Shown in pieces: positions 1 through 8,643 of a stretch of DNA of 51,780 bases (the first letter of the stretch is position 1; each line of letters opens with the position of its first letter). The DNA is from Caulobacter sp. HMWF025 (GTDB lineage: Bacteria > Pseudomonadota > Alphaproteobacteria > Caulobacterales > Caulobacteraceae): positions 10,838-62,617 of the forward strand of contig NZ_QAII01000176.1 in NCBI RefSeq assembly GCF_003060965.1. Reading direction: 5' to 3'. The translations under genes were made by a program, and so were the position numbers. Under the pieces are notes generated by a model. It was not told where the DNA came from and made no database searches. It saw only the letters and a list, made by a program, of their open reading frames with translations.

Positions 1-277
1 CATCGTCGCCGCCGGCTATGCCGACGGCCTGCCGAGGGCCGCCCACCCGCGCGGAGCCATTTGGTTCGACGGCGCGCTTCGGCCCCTGCTCGGTCGCGTG
101 TCCATGGACCTGTTGGCGATCGACATCACCGACTGCGATGCGGCGCGGCCCGGAGCCATGGTCGAGATCATCGGTCCCAACCGGCTGGTCGATGATGCGG
201 CGACGGCGGCCGGCACGACGGCCTATGAACTTCTGACCCGCATCGCGCCGCGAGCCCAACTGCTCGTTCGCCCCTGA
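1..277 (+). CDS. alr: Alanine racemase, C-terminal part (truncated by window edge)
   Basis: An open frame entering at base 2 encodes the last 91 residues of an alanine racemase, the PLP enzyme that interconverts L- and D-alanine for peptidoglycan. Visible are the GYADG stretch at the start and GRVSMD about residues 31-36, both typical of the C-terminal beta-barrel domain, followed by the usual ending with [13 protein letters not shown]. The catalytic lysine and PLP-binding TIM barrel lie outside the window. It is on the same strand as radA, 71 bases upstream of it. Assignment rests on the C-terminal motifs only; a general Alr/DadX distinction cannot be made here. Confidence 0.85.
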   Translation, partial: IVAAGYADGLPRAAHPRGAIWFDGALRPLLGRVSMDLLAIDITDCDAARPGAMVEIIGPNRLVDDAATAAGTTAYELLTRIAPRAQLLVRP

Positions 278-348
278 ACCGACGTCCGTCTTTGGCGCAG
301 GGGTCTGCCACCCTGTAGTCTCCAGCCATCCGAGAATCAGGAGACCCC

Positions 349-1731
349 ATGGCCCGAGACGGTGCCGTTTACGCCTGCCAGTCCTGCGGGGCGGTCCAGT
401 CCAAATGGTCGGGCCAGTGCCCGGCCTGCCAGAGCTGGAACACCCTGGTCGAGGAAGTCAGCGCGCGGCCGCCTGGAGCCCTGGCGGCGACCAAGGCGAC
501 ACGGACCCGGGGCCTGCAGTTCCAGGGCCTTGAAAGCGACACACCCGCCCCGCCCCGCATCGTCACCGGCGTCGACGAATTCGACCGGGTCTGCGGCGGC
601 GGCGTGGTGCCCGGCTCGGCCATCCTCATCGGCGGCGATCCGGGCGTCGGCAAGTCAACCCTGCTGCTGCAGGTCTGCGCCAATGCGGCTTCGCGCGGCG
701 TCTCCTGCGCCTACATCTCCGGCGAGGAAGCCGTCGAACAGATCCGCTCCCGCGCCGACCGCATGGGCCTGGCCAAGTCGCCGGTCAGTCTGGCGGCAGA
801 GACCAGCCTGCGCGACATCCTCGACGGGCTGACGCGCGACAGTTTCGATCTCGTGGTCATCGACTCGATCCAGACCATGTGGAGCGACGCTCACGAGGCC
901 GGCCCCGGCACGGTCACCCAGGTCCGGGCCTGCGCCACCGAACTGGTGCGCCTGGCCAAGAAGAAGGGCGTTGCGATCCTGCTGGTCGGCCACGTCACCA
1001 AGGACGGCCAGATCGCCGGCCCGCGCGTGGTCGAACACCTCGTCGATGCCGTGCTCTCGTTCGAGGGCGAGCGCGGCTATCCGTTCCGTATCCTGCGTGG
1101 TGCCAAGAACCGTTTTGGAGCCACCGACGAGATCGGGGTCTTCGAGATGGGCGATGTCGGCCTGCGGGAGGTGAAGAATCCCTCGGCCCTGTTCCTCAAC
1201 GAGGGTGGAGAACGGGCGGCGGGCGCGGCCGTGTTTGCGGGCATCGAGGGCTCGCGGCCGGTTCTCGTCGAATTCCAGGCCCTGGTGGCCCCCTCGGCCT
1301 ATGGCACGCCGAGACGCGCCGTGGTCGGATGGGATTCCGGTCGGCTGGCCATGGTGCTTGCCGTGCTGGAATCGCGTTGCGGCCTTGGTTTTGGCGACAA
1401 GGACGTCTATCTGAACGTCGCTGGCGGCTTGCGCATCACCGAGCCGGCGGCGGATCTCGCAGCTGCGGCGGCCCTGGCCTCCTCGGCGCTCGATATTGCC
1501 CTGCCCCAGGACTGCGTCGTGTTCGGCGAGGTCAGCCTGTCGGGCGAGGTACGACCGGTCAGCCGGATGGAGACGCGTTTGAAGGAAGCCGCAAAGCTGG
1601 GATTTGGCCGGGCGCTGGGTCCGCTTTCCGGCCTGCCCGAAGGCGGCGGTGCCCTGCCGGTCGCCGGAGTCGCGCGACTGGCCGATGCGGTTCGGCGGAT
1701 CGGTGACGAGATCTGGGGCCAGCTGACGTGA
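349..1731 (+). CDS. radA: DNA repair protein RadA
   Basis: RadA (Sms) is a RecA-like ATPase that promotes branch migration during recombinational repair. The 460-residue length fits the family. In order one sees a C4 zinc finger (Cys10, Cys13, Cys24, Cys27), a Walker A motif GGDPGVGKST at 95-104, the RadA-specific KNRFG motif at 252-256, and a C-terminal Lon-protease-like domain with a GxxxLSGEVRPV segment. The ATG is preceded by AGGAGACCCC, a good ribosome site. The stop overlaps the GTG start of the next gene by 4 bases, so radA, cvpA and purF look like one operon. Confidence 0.97.
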   Translation: MARDGAVYACQSCGAVQSKWSGQCPACQSWNTLVEEVSARPPGALAATKATRTRGLQFQGLESDTPAPPRIVTGVDEFDRVCGGGVVPGSAILIGGDPGVGKSTLLLQVCANAASRGVSCAYISGEEAVEQIRSRADRMGLAKSPVSLAAETSLRDILDGLTRDSFDLVVIDSIQTMWSDAHEAGPGTVTQVRACATELVRLAKKKGVAILLVGHVTKDGQIAGPRVVEHLVDAVLSFEGERGYPFRILRGAKNRFGATDEIGVFEMGDVGLREVKNPSALFLNEGGERAAGAAVFAGIEGSRPVLVEFQALVAPSAYGTPRRAVVGWDSGRLAMVLAVLESRCGLGFGDKDVYLNVAGGLRITEPAADLAAAAALASSALDIALPQDCVVFGEVSLSGEVRPVSRMETRLKEAAKLGFGRALGPLSGLPEGGGALPVAGVARLADAVRRIGDEIWGQLT

Positions 1732-2345
1732 CGCCCTTCGACATCATCGCCGGCCTGCTGCTGCTGGTTTCCGCCTCGGTCGGTTTTGGCCGCGGTGCCT
1801 CGCGCGAACTGACCTCGGCCCTGTCGTTCATTTTTGCCGCCGCCATAGCGCTCTTCGGCCTGCGGATCAGCGGCCCGATCTTCCGGGCGCTCATGGATCC
1901 GGACTGGGCCGCCACGGCCAGTGCCCTGATCGTGGTCTTCGTGGTCTGCTTCATCCTGCTGCGCCTGATTGCCGGGCACCTCACCAAGGGCCTGCAGGAA
2001 GGCGCGCTCGGCCTGCTGGACCGGGCCGTCGGCGCGGGCTTTGGCCTGATGCGCGCCCTGGTGATTCTCGGGGTCTTCAACCTGCTGTTTCACATGGCGA
2101 CACCGCCGGATCGGGTTCCGGCCTGGGTCGGCAAGTCCGTATTCTATCCGGTGTCCCAGGCCAGCGCCCGGGTCCTGAAGGTCTTTGCTCCCAAGGGTGA
2201 GGCCCTGGCCGGTAAACTGGCCCCGGCCATCAAGAATGCCGTCCGTGAGGGCAGCGACAACTCGCCGGACGGCAAACCGTCCGACTCCGGCTATGATCAG
2301 AACCAGCGTCAGACTCTCGATGACCTGGTGGAGAAATCGCGATGA
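1728..2345 (+). CDS. cvpA: CvpA family inner-membrane protein
   Basis: A 205-residue protein starting at GTG within the radA stop (GTGA overlap). The first about 130 residues form four hydrophobic segments with the CvpA-type start 'TPFDIIAGLLLLVSASVGFGRG', split here as TPFDIIAGLLLL and SASVGFGRG; the remaining tail is polar and probably cytoplasmic. In E. coli cvpA sits directly upstream of purF and is linked to colicin V production and envelope stress tolerance; the same cvpA-purF pairing is seen here. It ends in an ATGA overlap with purF, suggesting translational coupling. The molecular function of the family is not settled. Confidence 0.9.
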   Translation: MTPFDIIAGLLLLVSASVGFGRGASRELTSALSFIFAAAIALFGLRISGPIFRALMDPDWAATASALIVVFVVCFILLRLIAGHLTKGLQEGALGLLDRAVGAGFGLMRALVILGVFNLLFHMATPPDRVPAWVGKSVFYPVSQASARVLKVFAPKGEALAGKLAPAIKNAVREGSDNSPDGKPSDSGYDQNQRQTLDDLVEKSR

Positions 2346-3841
2346 GCGTTATCGGCCAATCGACCGATCGATATTCCTCCGCCCCCTGGCGTGACCCCGA
2401 AGACGACACCCTGCGCCTAGAATGCGGTGTGTTCGGCGTGTTCGGGGTCCGGGATGCGGCCGCAGTGGCCGCCCTCGGCCTGCACGCCCTGCAGCACCGG
2501 GGACAGGAAGCCTGCGGCATCGCCGCCTTCGACGGCCAGCGCTTCCACACCGAGCGCCATATGGGGCATGTCGGCGACGCCTTTACCGGCAATGACCTGG
2601 TCGAACGTCTGCCCGGAGCCATGGCCATCGGCCACACCCGCTATTCGACGGCCGGCGGCAGCGGCATCCGCAATGTCCAGCCGATGTTTGCCGACCTCGA
2701 GACCGGCGGCGTGGCCATCGCCCACAACGGCAACCTGACCAACTTCCTGTCGCTTCGCGAACGCCTGGTGCAGGAAGGCGCGATCTTCCAGTCCACCAGC
2801 GACAGCGAGGTGATCCTCCACCTGATCGCCCGCTCGCGGAAGGCCCGGATCGTCGACCGCTTCATCGACGCCGTGGCCCAGATCGAGGGCGGCTATGCCT
2901 TGGTGGCGATCACCAACAAGAAGATGATCGGCGTCCGAGATCCGCTGGGCATCCGGCCGCTGGTGCTGGGCGACCTTGACGGCCAGCCGATCCTGGCCTC
3001 GGAAACCTGCGCCCTCGACATGATCGGGGCCCGCTTCGTGCGCGACATCGAGCACGGCGAGATGGTCATCATCTCCGACACCGGCGTGAAGTCGCTGAAG
3101 CCGTTCAACGCCCTGGCCGCGCGTCCTTGCGTCTTCGAATATGTCTATTTCGCCCGCCCCGACAGCGTCGTGAACGGCCGATCGGTCTATGACGTCCGCA
3201 AGCGCATGGGTCAGCGTCTGGCTATTGAGACCGGCGTCGAGGCCGATGTCGTGGTCCCCGTGCCCGACAGCGGCGTGCCGGCGGCCATCGGCTATGCCCA
3301 GCAGAGCGGCCTGCCCTTCGATCTGGGCATCATTCGCAACCACTATGTCGGCCGGACCTTCATCCAGCCCACCCAGGGCGTGCGCGAACTGGGCGTACGC
3401 ATGAAGCACAGCCCCAACCGCGCCGTGCTGGAAGGCAAGCGGGTCATCCTGATCGACGACTCGATCGTGCGTGGCACCACGTCTTTGAAGATTGTCCGCA
3501 TGGTCCGCGAGGCCGGCGCTTCCGAGGTGCACCTGCGCTCGGCCAGCCCGCCGATCAAGTGGCCCGACTTCTATGGCATCGACATGCCTGAGCGCGAACA
3601 GCTGCTGGCCGCCAACAAGTCGCTGGAAGAAATGGCCCGCTTCCTGGAAGTGGACTCGCTCGGCTTCCTGTCGGTCGACGGCCTCTATCAGGCCCTCGAG
3701 GCCGGGCCGCGCGATCCGGTGACGCCGCAGTTCACCGATCACTATTTCACCGGCGACTATCCCACCCGTCTGACCGACCGCGAGATCGCCGAAGGGCGGA
3801 ACGAGTCCAACGACAAGCAACTGTCGCTGCTCAGCGCATAA
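2342..3841 (+). CDS. purF: Amidophosphoribosyltransferase
   Basis: Catalyses the first committed step of purine synthesis, PRPP plus glutamine to 5-phosphoribosylamine. The 499-residue protein has a 27-residue propeptide before Cys28 (ECGVFGVFG), the N-terminal nucleophile of the class II glutamine amidotransferase domain. The phosphoribosyltransferase half carries the PRPP loop VILIDDSIVRGTTS around residue 365. The start overlaps the cvpA stop (ATGA). A strong hairpin without a T-run follows 14 bases after the stop. Family length and all key motifs are intact. Confidence 0.97.
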   Translation: MSVIGQSTDRYSSAPWRDPEDDTLRLECGVFGVFGVRDAAAVAALGLHALQHRGQEACGIAAFDGQRFHTERHMGHVGDAFTGNDLVERLPGAMAIGHTRYSTAGGSGIRNVQPMFADLETGGVAIAHNGNLTNFLSLRERLVQEGAIFQSTSDSEVILHLIARSRKARIVDRFIDAVAQIEGGYALVAITNKKMIGVRDPLGIRPLVLGDLDGQPILASETCALDMIGARFVRDIEHGEMVIISDTGVKSLKPFNALAARPCVFEYVYFARPDSVVNGRSVYDVRKRMGQRLAIETGVEADVVVPVPDSGVPAAIGYAQQSGLPFDLGIIRNHYVGRTFIQPTQGVRELGVRMKHSPNRAVLEGKRVILIDDSIVRGTTSLKIVRMVREAGASEVHLRSASPPIKWPDFYGIDMPEREQLLAANKSLEEMARFLEVDSLGFLSVDGLYQALEAGPRDPVTPQFTDHYFTGDYPTRLTDREIAEGRNESNDKQLSLLSA

Positions 3842-3854
3842 GCCCGGCCCGCTC

Positions 3855-3874
3855 CTCCCCGCGAACGCGGGGAG
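3855..3874. repeat. Perfect 9-bp hairpin downstream of purF
   Basis: CTCCCCGCG, a two-base AA loop, and CGCGGGGAG form a perfect inverted repeat starting 14 bases after the purF stop and ending 22 bases before the next start. There is no T-tract, so it is not a textbook intrinsic terminator. It may slow transcription or protect the purF mRNA 3' end, or be a copy of a dispersed GC hairpin element like those at the right edge of the window. Confidence 0.6.
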
Positions 3875-3896
3875 CCCGGCGGCCTGAACGGACCAG

Positions 3897-4874
3897 ATGA
3901 GCCTTTCCAAACTTCTCGCGAGCCTGAAGATCGACGGCTACATCCTGGCCCTGATCGGCATGGTGGTGCTCGCCTCGTTCCTGCCGATCCACGGCCCGGC
4001 AGCCGGCGTGCTGGCCATTGTCGTCAAGCTGGCCATCGGACTGCTGTTCTTCCTGCACGGCGCCAAGCTGTCGCGTGAGGCCGTTGTGGCCGGTGTCACC
4101 CACTGGCGGCTGCATCTGACCATCCTGGCCTTCACCTTCGCGCTGTTCCCCGTGCTGGGCTTGCTGGCCAGCCGCAGCGGCCTGCTGTCCCCGACCCTGG
4201 CGGCGGGCATGGTGTTCCTGGCCTGCCTGCCTTCGACCGTGCAGTCGTCGATTGCCTTCACATCGATGGCCCGGGGCAATGTCGCTGCCGCGGTCTGCGC
4301 CGCCTCGGCCTCCAACCTGCTCGGGATCTTCGTGACCCCGGTCCTGGTCAGCCTGCTGATGCACGCCCAGGGCGGAGCCGGAGGCTGGAAGGCCATCCAG
4401 GACATCATTGTCCAGCTCCTGCTGCCCTTCGTGGCCGGGCAGCTGGTTCGGCCCCTGATCAGCGGCTGGCTAGACCGCCACAAGCCCCTGATCGGCTATG
4501 TCGATCGCGGCTCGATCCTGCTGGTGGTCTATGCGGCCTTCAGCGCGGCCGTCTATGGCGGCCTGTGGAAGCGGGTTTCGCCGCTTGAGCTACTGGCGCT
4601 GGTCCTGGTCTGTGGCGTGCTGCTGGTGGTCGTCCTGCTGGCCACAACCTTCGGAGCCCGCAGCCTGGGCTTCTCGAAGGCGGACGAGATCGCCATCGTG
4701 TTCTGCGGCTCGAAGAAGAGCCTCGCGACAGGCGTGCCGATGGCCGGCATCCTGTTTCCGAGCGCCACCGCTGGCGTGCTGGTCCTGCCCCTGATGATCT
4801 TCCACCAGATCCAGCTGATGGCCTGTTCGGTGATCGCCCAGCACTATGCCAAGCGGACCGGCGACGAGACCTGA
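3897..4874 (+). CDS. Bile acid:sodium symporter family transporter
   Basis: A 325-residue, very hydrophobic protein with about ten predicted membrane segments. It matches the SBF-like/YfeH branch of the bile acid:sodium symporter superfamily, with the characteristic FFLHGAKLSREAVVAG stretch after the second helix, a LACLPSTVQSSIAFTSMARGN motif region (about residues 110-130) at the helix break, and GSKKSLATGVPMA in the second half. It probably carries an organic anion with Na+, but the substrate cannot be read from sequence; many bacterial members do not transport bile acids. No clear ribosome site precedes the ATG. It is in the same direction as purF, 55 bases away. Confidence 0.85.
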   Translation: MSLSKLLASLKIDGYILALIGMVVLASFLPIHGPAAGVLAIVVKLAIGLLFFLHGAKLSREAVVAGVTHWRLHLTILAFTFALFPVLGLLASRSGLLSPTLAAGMVFLACLPSTVQSSIAFTSMARGNVAAAVCAASASNLLGIFVTPVLVSLLMHAQGGAGGWKAIQDIIVQLLLPFVAGQLVRPLISGWLDRHKPLIGYVDRGSILLVVYAAFSAAVYGGLWKRVSPLELLALVLVCGVLLVVVLLATTFGARSLGFSKADEIAIVFCGSKKSLATGVPMAGILFPSATAGVLVLPLMIFHQIQLMACSVIAQHYAKRTGDET

Positions 4875-4952
4875 ACCGACCCACCTCCGCATCACGACGG
4901 AAGCCCGCAGCCAGTGGTTCAGTTTCCGCTGCCCATGCCCTAAAAGGCCTGC

Positions 4953-5705
4953 ATGACGACCGACTCTCAAAAACCGCTCGCGGGCCGCCTGGCCCTGGTC
5001 ACCGGCGCCACGCGCGGAATTGGCGCGGCCCTGGCCCTCGGCCTGGCCGAGGCTGGAGCCCAGGTCATCGCCCTGGGCCGCACCCAGGGCGCGCTGGAAG
5101 CGCTGGATGATGCGATCTTCGCCTCGACCGGCGAACACGCGACCCTGGTGCCGCTGGACCTGCGCGAGCCCGAAGGTCTGGACCAGTTGGGCGCAGCCCT
5201 GCATGCCCGCTGGGGCAAGCTGGACATCCTGGTCGGAGCGGCCGGTGTCCTCGGAGCCCTGACCCCGGTAGGCCATCTGGACCCCAAGGGCTGGGACATG
5301 ATCATGGCCACCAACCTGACGGCCAACTGGCGGCTGATCCGGGCCATGGATCCGCTGCTGCGCGCCTCCGACGCCGGTCGGGCCGTGTTCCTGACCAGCA
5401 GCGTCGCGACCAGCCACCGGGCCTTCTGGGGCGGCTATGCCGCCTCCAAGGCCGGTCTGGAGGCCATCGTCGACTGCTATGCGGACGAGATGGAGAACAC
5501 CCCGGTGCGGGCCCTGTGCGTCGACCCCGGGGCCATGCGCACCAAGATGCGCTCAGGGGCCTTCCCGGGCGAGGATCCGATGACGGTCCCCGCGCCCGAG
5601 ACCCTCGTCCCGTTCATGGTCGACCTGGTCCGGCCTGACCGCGAGCCGCCGCGTGGCGTGGTCCGCTTCAAGGACCGCGGCCAGGAATCGGCCAGCCTCG
5701 GCTGA
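4953..5705 (+). CDS. Short-chain dehydrogenase/reductase
   Basis: A classical SDR of 250 residues. The cofactor loop TGATRGIG is at 17-24, the structural Asn in NLTANW near 121, the catalytic Ser in TSSVATS about 149-150, and the catalytic YAASK at 162-166. Arg at position 43 after the second strand (LGRTQ) suggests NADP(H) preference, an inference. The layout resembles YciK-type oxidoreductases of unknown natural substrate. It ends two bases before the convergent MBL gene, so the two genes meet tail to tail with no room for a terminator. Confidence 0.9.
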   Translation: MTTDSQKPLAGRLALVTGATRGIGAALALGLAEAGAQVIALGRTQGALEALDDAIFASTGEHATLVPLDLREPEGLDQLGAALHARWGKLDILVGAAGVLGALTPVGHLDPKGWDMIMATNLTANWRLIRAMDPLLRASDAGRAVFLTSSVATSHRAFWGGYAASKAGLEAIVDCYADEMENTPVRALCVDPGAMRTKMRSGAFPGEDPMTVPAPETLVPFMVDLVRPDREPPRGVVRFKDRGQESASLG

Positions 5706-5707
5706 AC

Positions 5708-6646
5708 TCAGAGCTCCAGCAGGTCCCGGCCAACGACGATCTTGCCCGAGAAGTGGGGTCGTACCGCCTCCAGCCAGACCTGATCCTCGATGAAGGGATA
5801 GCCCCCGGGGACGAAGTGCGACAGCACCAGCGTTTTCACCCCGGCCTGGGTGGCGATGTTGCCGACCTGTTCGGTGGTCGTATGGCTGGCCAGCAGATGC
5901 TCTTTCAGACGTGCCGCATTGGGCTCGGTAGCCAGCAGGGCTTCAAGGGCCGGCAGATACATGACCTCGTGCACGAGGACATCAGCGCCTCTTGCCAGAT
6001 CCACCAAGGCCTCTGATGGCGCGGTGTCGCCCGAAATGACGATCGAGCGGTCCGGCGTGTCAAACCGATAGGCGAAGGCCGGTTCCACGGGCGGATGACG
6101 GACCAGGGCAGCGCGCACCCTGACCCGGCTGTCCTGCATGACCGGTCCCGGGCGACTGATCTCGTGCGGATGGATCAGAGGGGCCAGGGGCGGACGGCCT
6201 TCATCGCCGATCCGGGTGCGAATATCGACGGCGTTCAGGGCCAGGGCCTGCCGCGTCATCGCCCTGAGCGGTGGCGGTCCATAGGTATCCACACGGTGCG
6301 CAAGATCGGCGGCCCAGGCCAGGAGCAGCAGGTTGCCGTAGTCAGCATTGTGGTCAGAGTGGTGGTGGGTCAGGAAAACGCTGTTGATGGACGACAGCTT
6401 CAGCCCCGCCGAGACCAGTTGGCGGGCAACCCCGTCACCACAGTCCACGACATAGGTGACACCGTCGACCACGATGGCCAGGGCCGGAGCCGAACGGTTC
6501 TTCTTGGGCGTCGGGCCACCGCCGGTTCCCAGCAGGATGAGCCGGGTGCGGCCGGGTGCAACCGCATCTGCGCTGACAGGTCCAGCCAGCGACAGGGCCG
6601 CAATAGCCCCGCCCTGGGCCAGCCATTGACGGCGATCAAGCTCCAT
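5708..6646 (-). CDS. Exported MBL-fold metallohydrolase
   Basis: A 312-residue metallo-beta-lactamase-fold protein. The metal-binding motif HHHSDH (residues 94-99, giving HxHxDH) and a later GDTAPS strand with the bridging Asp are present, and the final metal His lies in LSHFVPGG. The closest family look is the RNase Z/arylsulfatase (AtsA-like) group. The N-terminus MELDRRQWLAQGG followed by a hydrophobic stretch and AGPVSA resembles a Tat signal (twin Arg at 5-6), so it probably acts in the periplasm. Substrate unknown. It is convergent with the SDR gene. Confidence 0.85.
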   Translation of the reverse strand: MELDRRQWLAQGGAIAALSLAGPVSADAVAPGRTRLILLGTGGGPTPKKNRSAPALAIVVDGVTYVVDCGDGVARQLVSAGLKLSSINSVFLTHHHSDHNADYGNLLLLAWAADLAHRVDTYGPPPLRAMTRQALALNAVDIRTRIGDEGRPPLAPLIHPHEISRPGPVMQDSRVRVRAALVRHPPVEPAFAYRFDTPDRSIVISGDTAPSEALVDLARGADVLVHEVMYLPALEALLATEPNAARLKEHLLASHTTTEQVGNIATQAGVKTLVLSHFVPGGYPFIEDQVWLEAVRPHFSGKIVVGRDLLEL

Positions 6647-6741
6647 GGCGACAGCCCTTTCCCGAACGTGCTCGAGGTTTAAAAACCAGAGCCACGCCAG
6701 CAGGTCCAGAAGTCGCCCTCAAACCCGCCCGGAAAGCGGCC

Positions 6742-8523
6742 CTAGCGGGCCTTGGGCTTGCCCGGGCCCTTGTTGCCGCGCACGATGCCCGAGCCGGCCA
6801 CGGGCCGCCGTGGGCCGCTCGCAGCCTTGCCGCCGGCCGCCTTGGCCCCGACCTTGTAGCTGGGCGTGGTCGAGACCTTCTTCTGAGCGCGCGGGCCCTG
6901 CTTCTTGACCGACTTCACCGCCGCCTTGCCGGGCTCGGACGCCGGAGCCGGGGCTGCTGCTGCGCCTACAGCCGGCATGACCGTCGGGCCCTGCTTCTTG
7001 ACCGGCTTGACGGCGGCCTTGCCGGGCTCCGGCAACGGCTTGCCGGCCGCGAGAGCCGCGGCAGCTGCGGCCTCGTCGGCCAGGCGCTTGGACTTCTTGA
7101 CCGTGTTACGCGAGGCGCGGATCCGCTCTTCCTCACGCTCGCGGCGTTCGAACTCGCGCTTGCCCCGACCGCTATGACCCTTGGCCTCGCCGTCGGCATA
7201 GGGGTTGGCCCCCGACTTGATCGTGATGCGCAGCGGGACACCGGGCAGATCAAAGCTCTCGCGCAGCGAGTTGATCAGATAGCGCCGGTAGTGATCGGGC
7301 ATCTGATCGGCGCGGCTGGAGAACAGCACGAAGGTCGGCGGACGGGCCTTGGTCTGGGCCATGTATTTGGGCTTCACGCGCTTGCCGCTGACGGCGGGCG
7401 GCGGATGCCGCTGCATGGCCATCTGCAGCCAGTCGTTCAGATCGCGGGTCTTGACCTTGGTCGACCAGTCCTTGTGGATCTTGAGAACAGCCGGCATCAG
7501 CTTCTCGACGCCCTTGCCGGTCTCGCCGGACAGGGCCACCACCGGGGCACCGCGCACCTGGGGCAGCATGCGCTCGGCATGTTCGCGGAAGGCGGCGAGT
7601 TGTCCGGCCGGGTCTTCAACCAGATCCCACTTGGCCAGGACGAAGACCAGGGCCCGCCCTTCCCGCTCGGTCAGGTCCGCAATCTGCAGGTCCTGGATCT
7701 CGAACGGGTGGGTTGCGTCCATCACCAGAACCACGACCTCGGCAAAGGTGATGGCCCGAATGGTGTCCTGGGTAGAGAGCTTTTCGAGCTTCTCCTGGAC
7801 CTTGGCCTTCTTGCGCAGCCCGGCCGTATCGACCAGGCGAACCTTCTTGTCACCCCAGACCCAGTCCACCGAGATCGAGTCCCGCGTGATGCCGGCCTCG
7901 GGTCCCGTCAGGAGGCGCTGCTCGCCGATCAGGCGGTTGACCAGGGTCGACTTGCCGGCATTGGGGCGCCCGACAATGGCCAGCCGGATCGGCTTGTCGT
8001 CATCGTCGTCGTCATCGGCATACTGGTCTTCGGGAAACGCAGCGAGCATGGCGGCATAGAGCTCGGCCATGCCCTCGCCGTGCTCGCCGGAGATCGGGAT
8101 CGGTTCGCCCAGACCCAGCTTGTAGGCCTCGCCGATGCCGGACTGCCCGGCTTTGCCCTCGGCCTTGTTGGCCGCGATGATCACCGGCTTGCCGCGGCGC
8201 CGCAGCAGGGTCGCAAAGACCTCGTCGAGCGGCGTAACGCCCTCGCGGGCATCGTAGATGAACAGCGAGACGTCGGCTTCTTCCACCGCCAGTTCGGTCT
8301 GGTGGCGCATCCGCGCCTCAAGGCTCTCGTCGGACACGTCCTCGAAGCCGGCGGTATCAATGAGTTCAAGCTCGAGGTCGCCGAGGCGTCCCGAGGCGTA
8401 GCGGCGGTCGCGCGTGACCCCCGGCTGGTCATCCACGATGGCCAGCTTCTTTCCGGCGAGGCGGTTGAACAGCGTGGACTTGCCCACATTGGGGCGGCCG
8501 ACAATGGCGAGTTTCAAAGGCAT
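6742..8523 (-). CDS. der: Ribosome-associated GTPase Der (EngA) with extended C-terminus
   Basis: Der has two GTPase domains and a KH-like domain and acts in 50S subunit assembly. I start it at the ATG at 8523, giving MPLKLAIVGRPNVGKST (first G1 motif at 9-17); a longer frame reaching 8583 has no family support. The second G1 is GRPNAGKST, preceded by a linker with seven consecutive Asp. The KH-like domain ends near GKREFERREREEERIR. After it comes a tail of over 100 residues rich in Lys, Ala and Pro with a 15-residue unit repeated twice (EPGKAAVKPVKKQGP and EPGKAAVKSVKKQGP). The protein is 593 residues, against about 440-490 in most bacteria. It is last in the yfgM-bamB-der series. Confidence 0.96.
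   Translation of the reverse strand: MPLKLAIVGRPNVGKSTLFNRLAGKKLAIVDDQPGVTRDRRYASGRLGDLELELIDTAGFEDVSDESLEARMRHQTELAVEEADVSLFIYDAREGVTPLDEVFATLLRRRGKPVIIAANKAEGKAGQSGIGEAYKLGLGEPIPISGEHGEGMAELYAAMLAAFPEDQYADDDDDDDKPIRLAIVGRPNAGKSTLVNRLIGEQRLLTGPEAGITRDSISVDWVWGDKKVRLVDTAGLRKKAKVQEKLEKLSTQDTIRAITFAEVVVLVMDATHPFEIQDLQIADLTEREGRALVFVLAKWDLVEDPAGQLAAFREHAERMLPQVRGAPVVALSGETGKGVEKLMPAVLKIHKDWSTKVKTRDLNDWLQMAMQRHPPPAVSGKRVKPKYMAQTKARPPTFVLFSSRADQMPDHYRRYLINSLRESFDLPGVPLRITIKSGANPYADGEAKGHSGRGKREFERREREEERIRASRNTVKKSKRLADEAAAAAALAAGKPLPEPGKAAVKPVKKQGPTVMPAVGAAAAPAPASEPGKAAVKSVKKQGPRAQKKVSTTPSYKVGAKAAGGKAASGPRRPVAGSGIVRGNKGPGKPKAR
6893..7029 (-). repeat. Two 44-bp direct repeats inside the der tail
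   Basis: Copies at 6893-6936 and 6986-7029 differ at only a handful of bases, mostly synonymous, and encode the same PGKAAVKxVKKQGP peptide. They are separated by 49 bases encoding an Ala/Pro spacer. This looks like an in-frame tandem duplication within the basic tail of Der. Confidence 0.85.
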
Positions 8524-8643
8524 GGGCTTGCAGTAGTCGATTTTTCCCGTTCCCGCAAAGCAACAGCCCGGGCCGGCTTGCACCGACCCGGGCCTCGGGA
8601 CCGTTTCAGGGATGTAAGGCGGCTCCGGAGAACCGCCGGGGTT

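Noticed and set aside
2417..3910. 497-codon minus-strand frame opposite purF, and similar ones opposite lpdA, pdhB, ntrC and eno
   Set aside because: Shadow frames of certain genes, His/Gly/Asp-rich with no recognisable domain.
7998..8020. Trinucleotide run (seven Asp codons) in der as a possible unstable repeat
   Set aside because: Codons alternate between GAC and GAT, so it is not a pure tandem repeat; more likely a charged linker.
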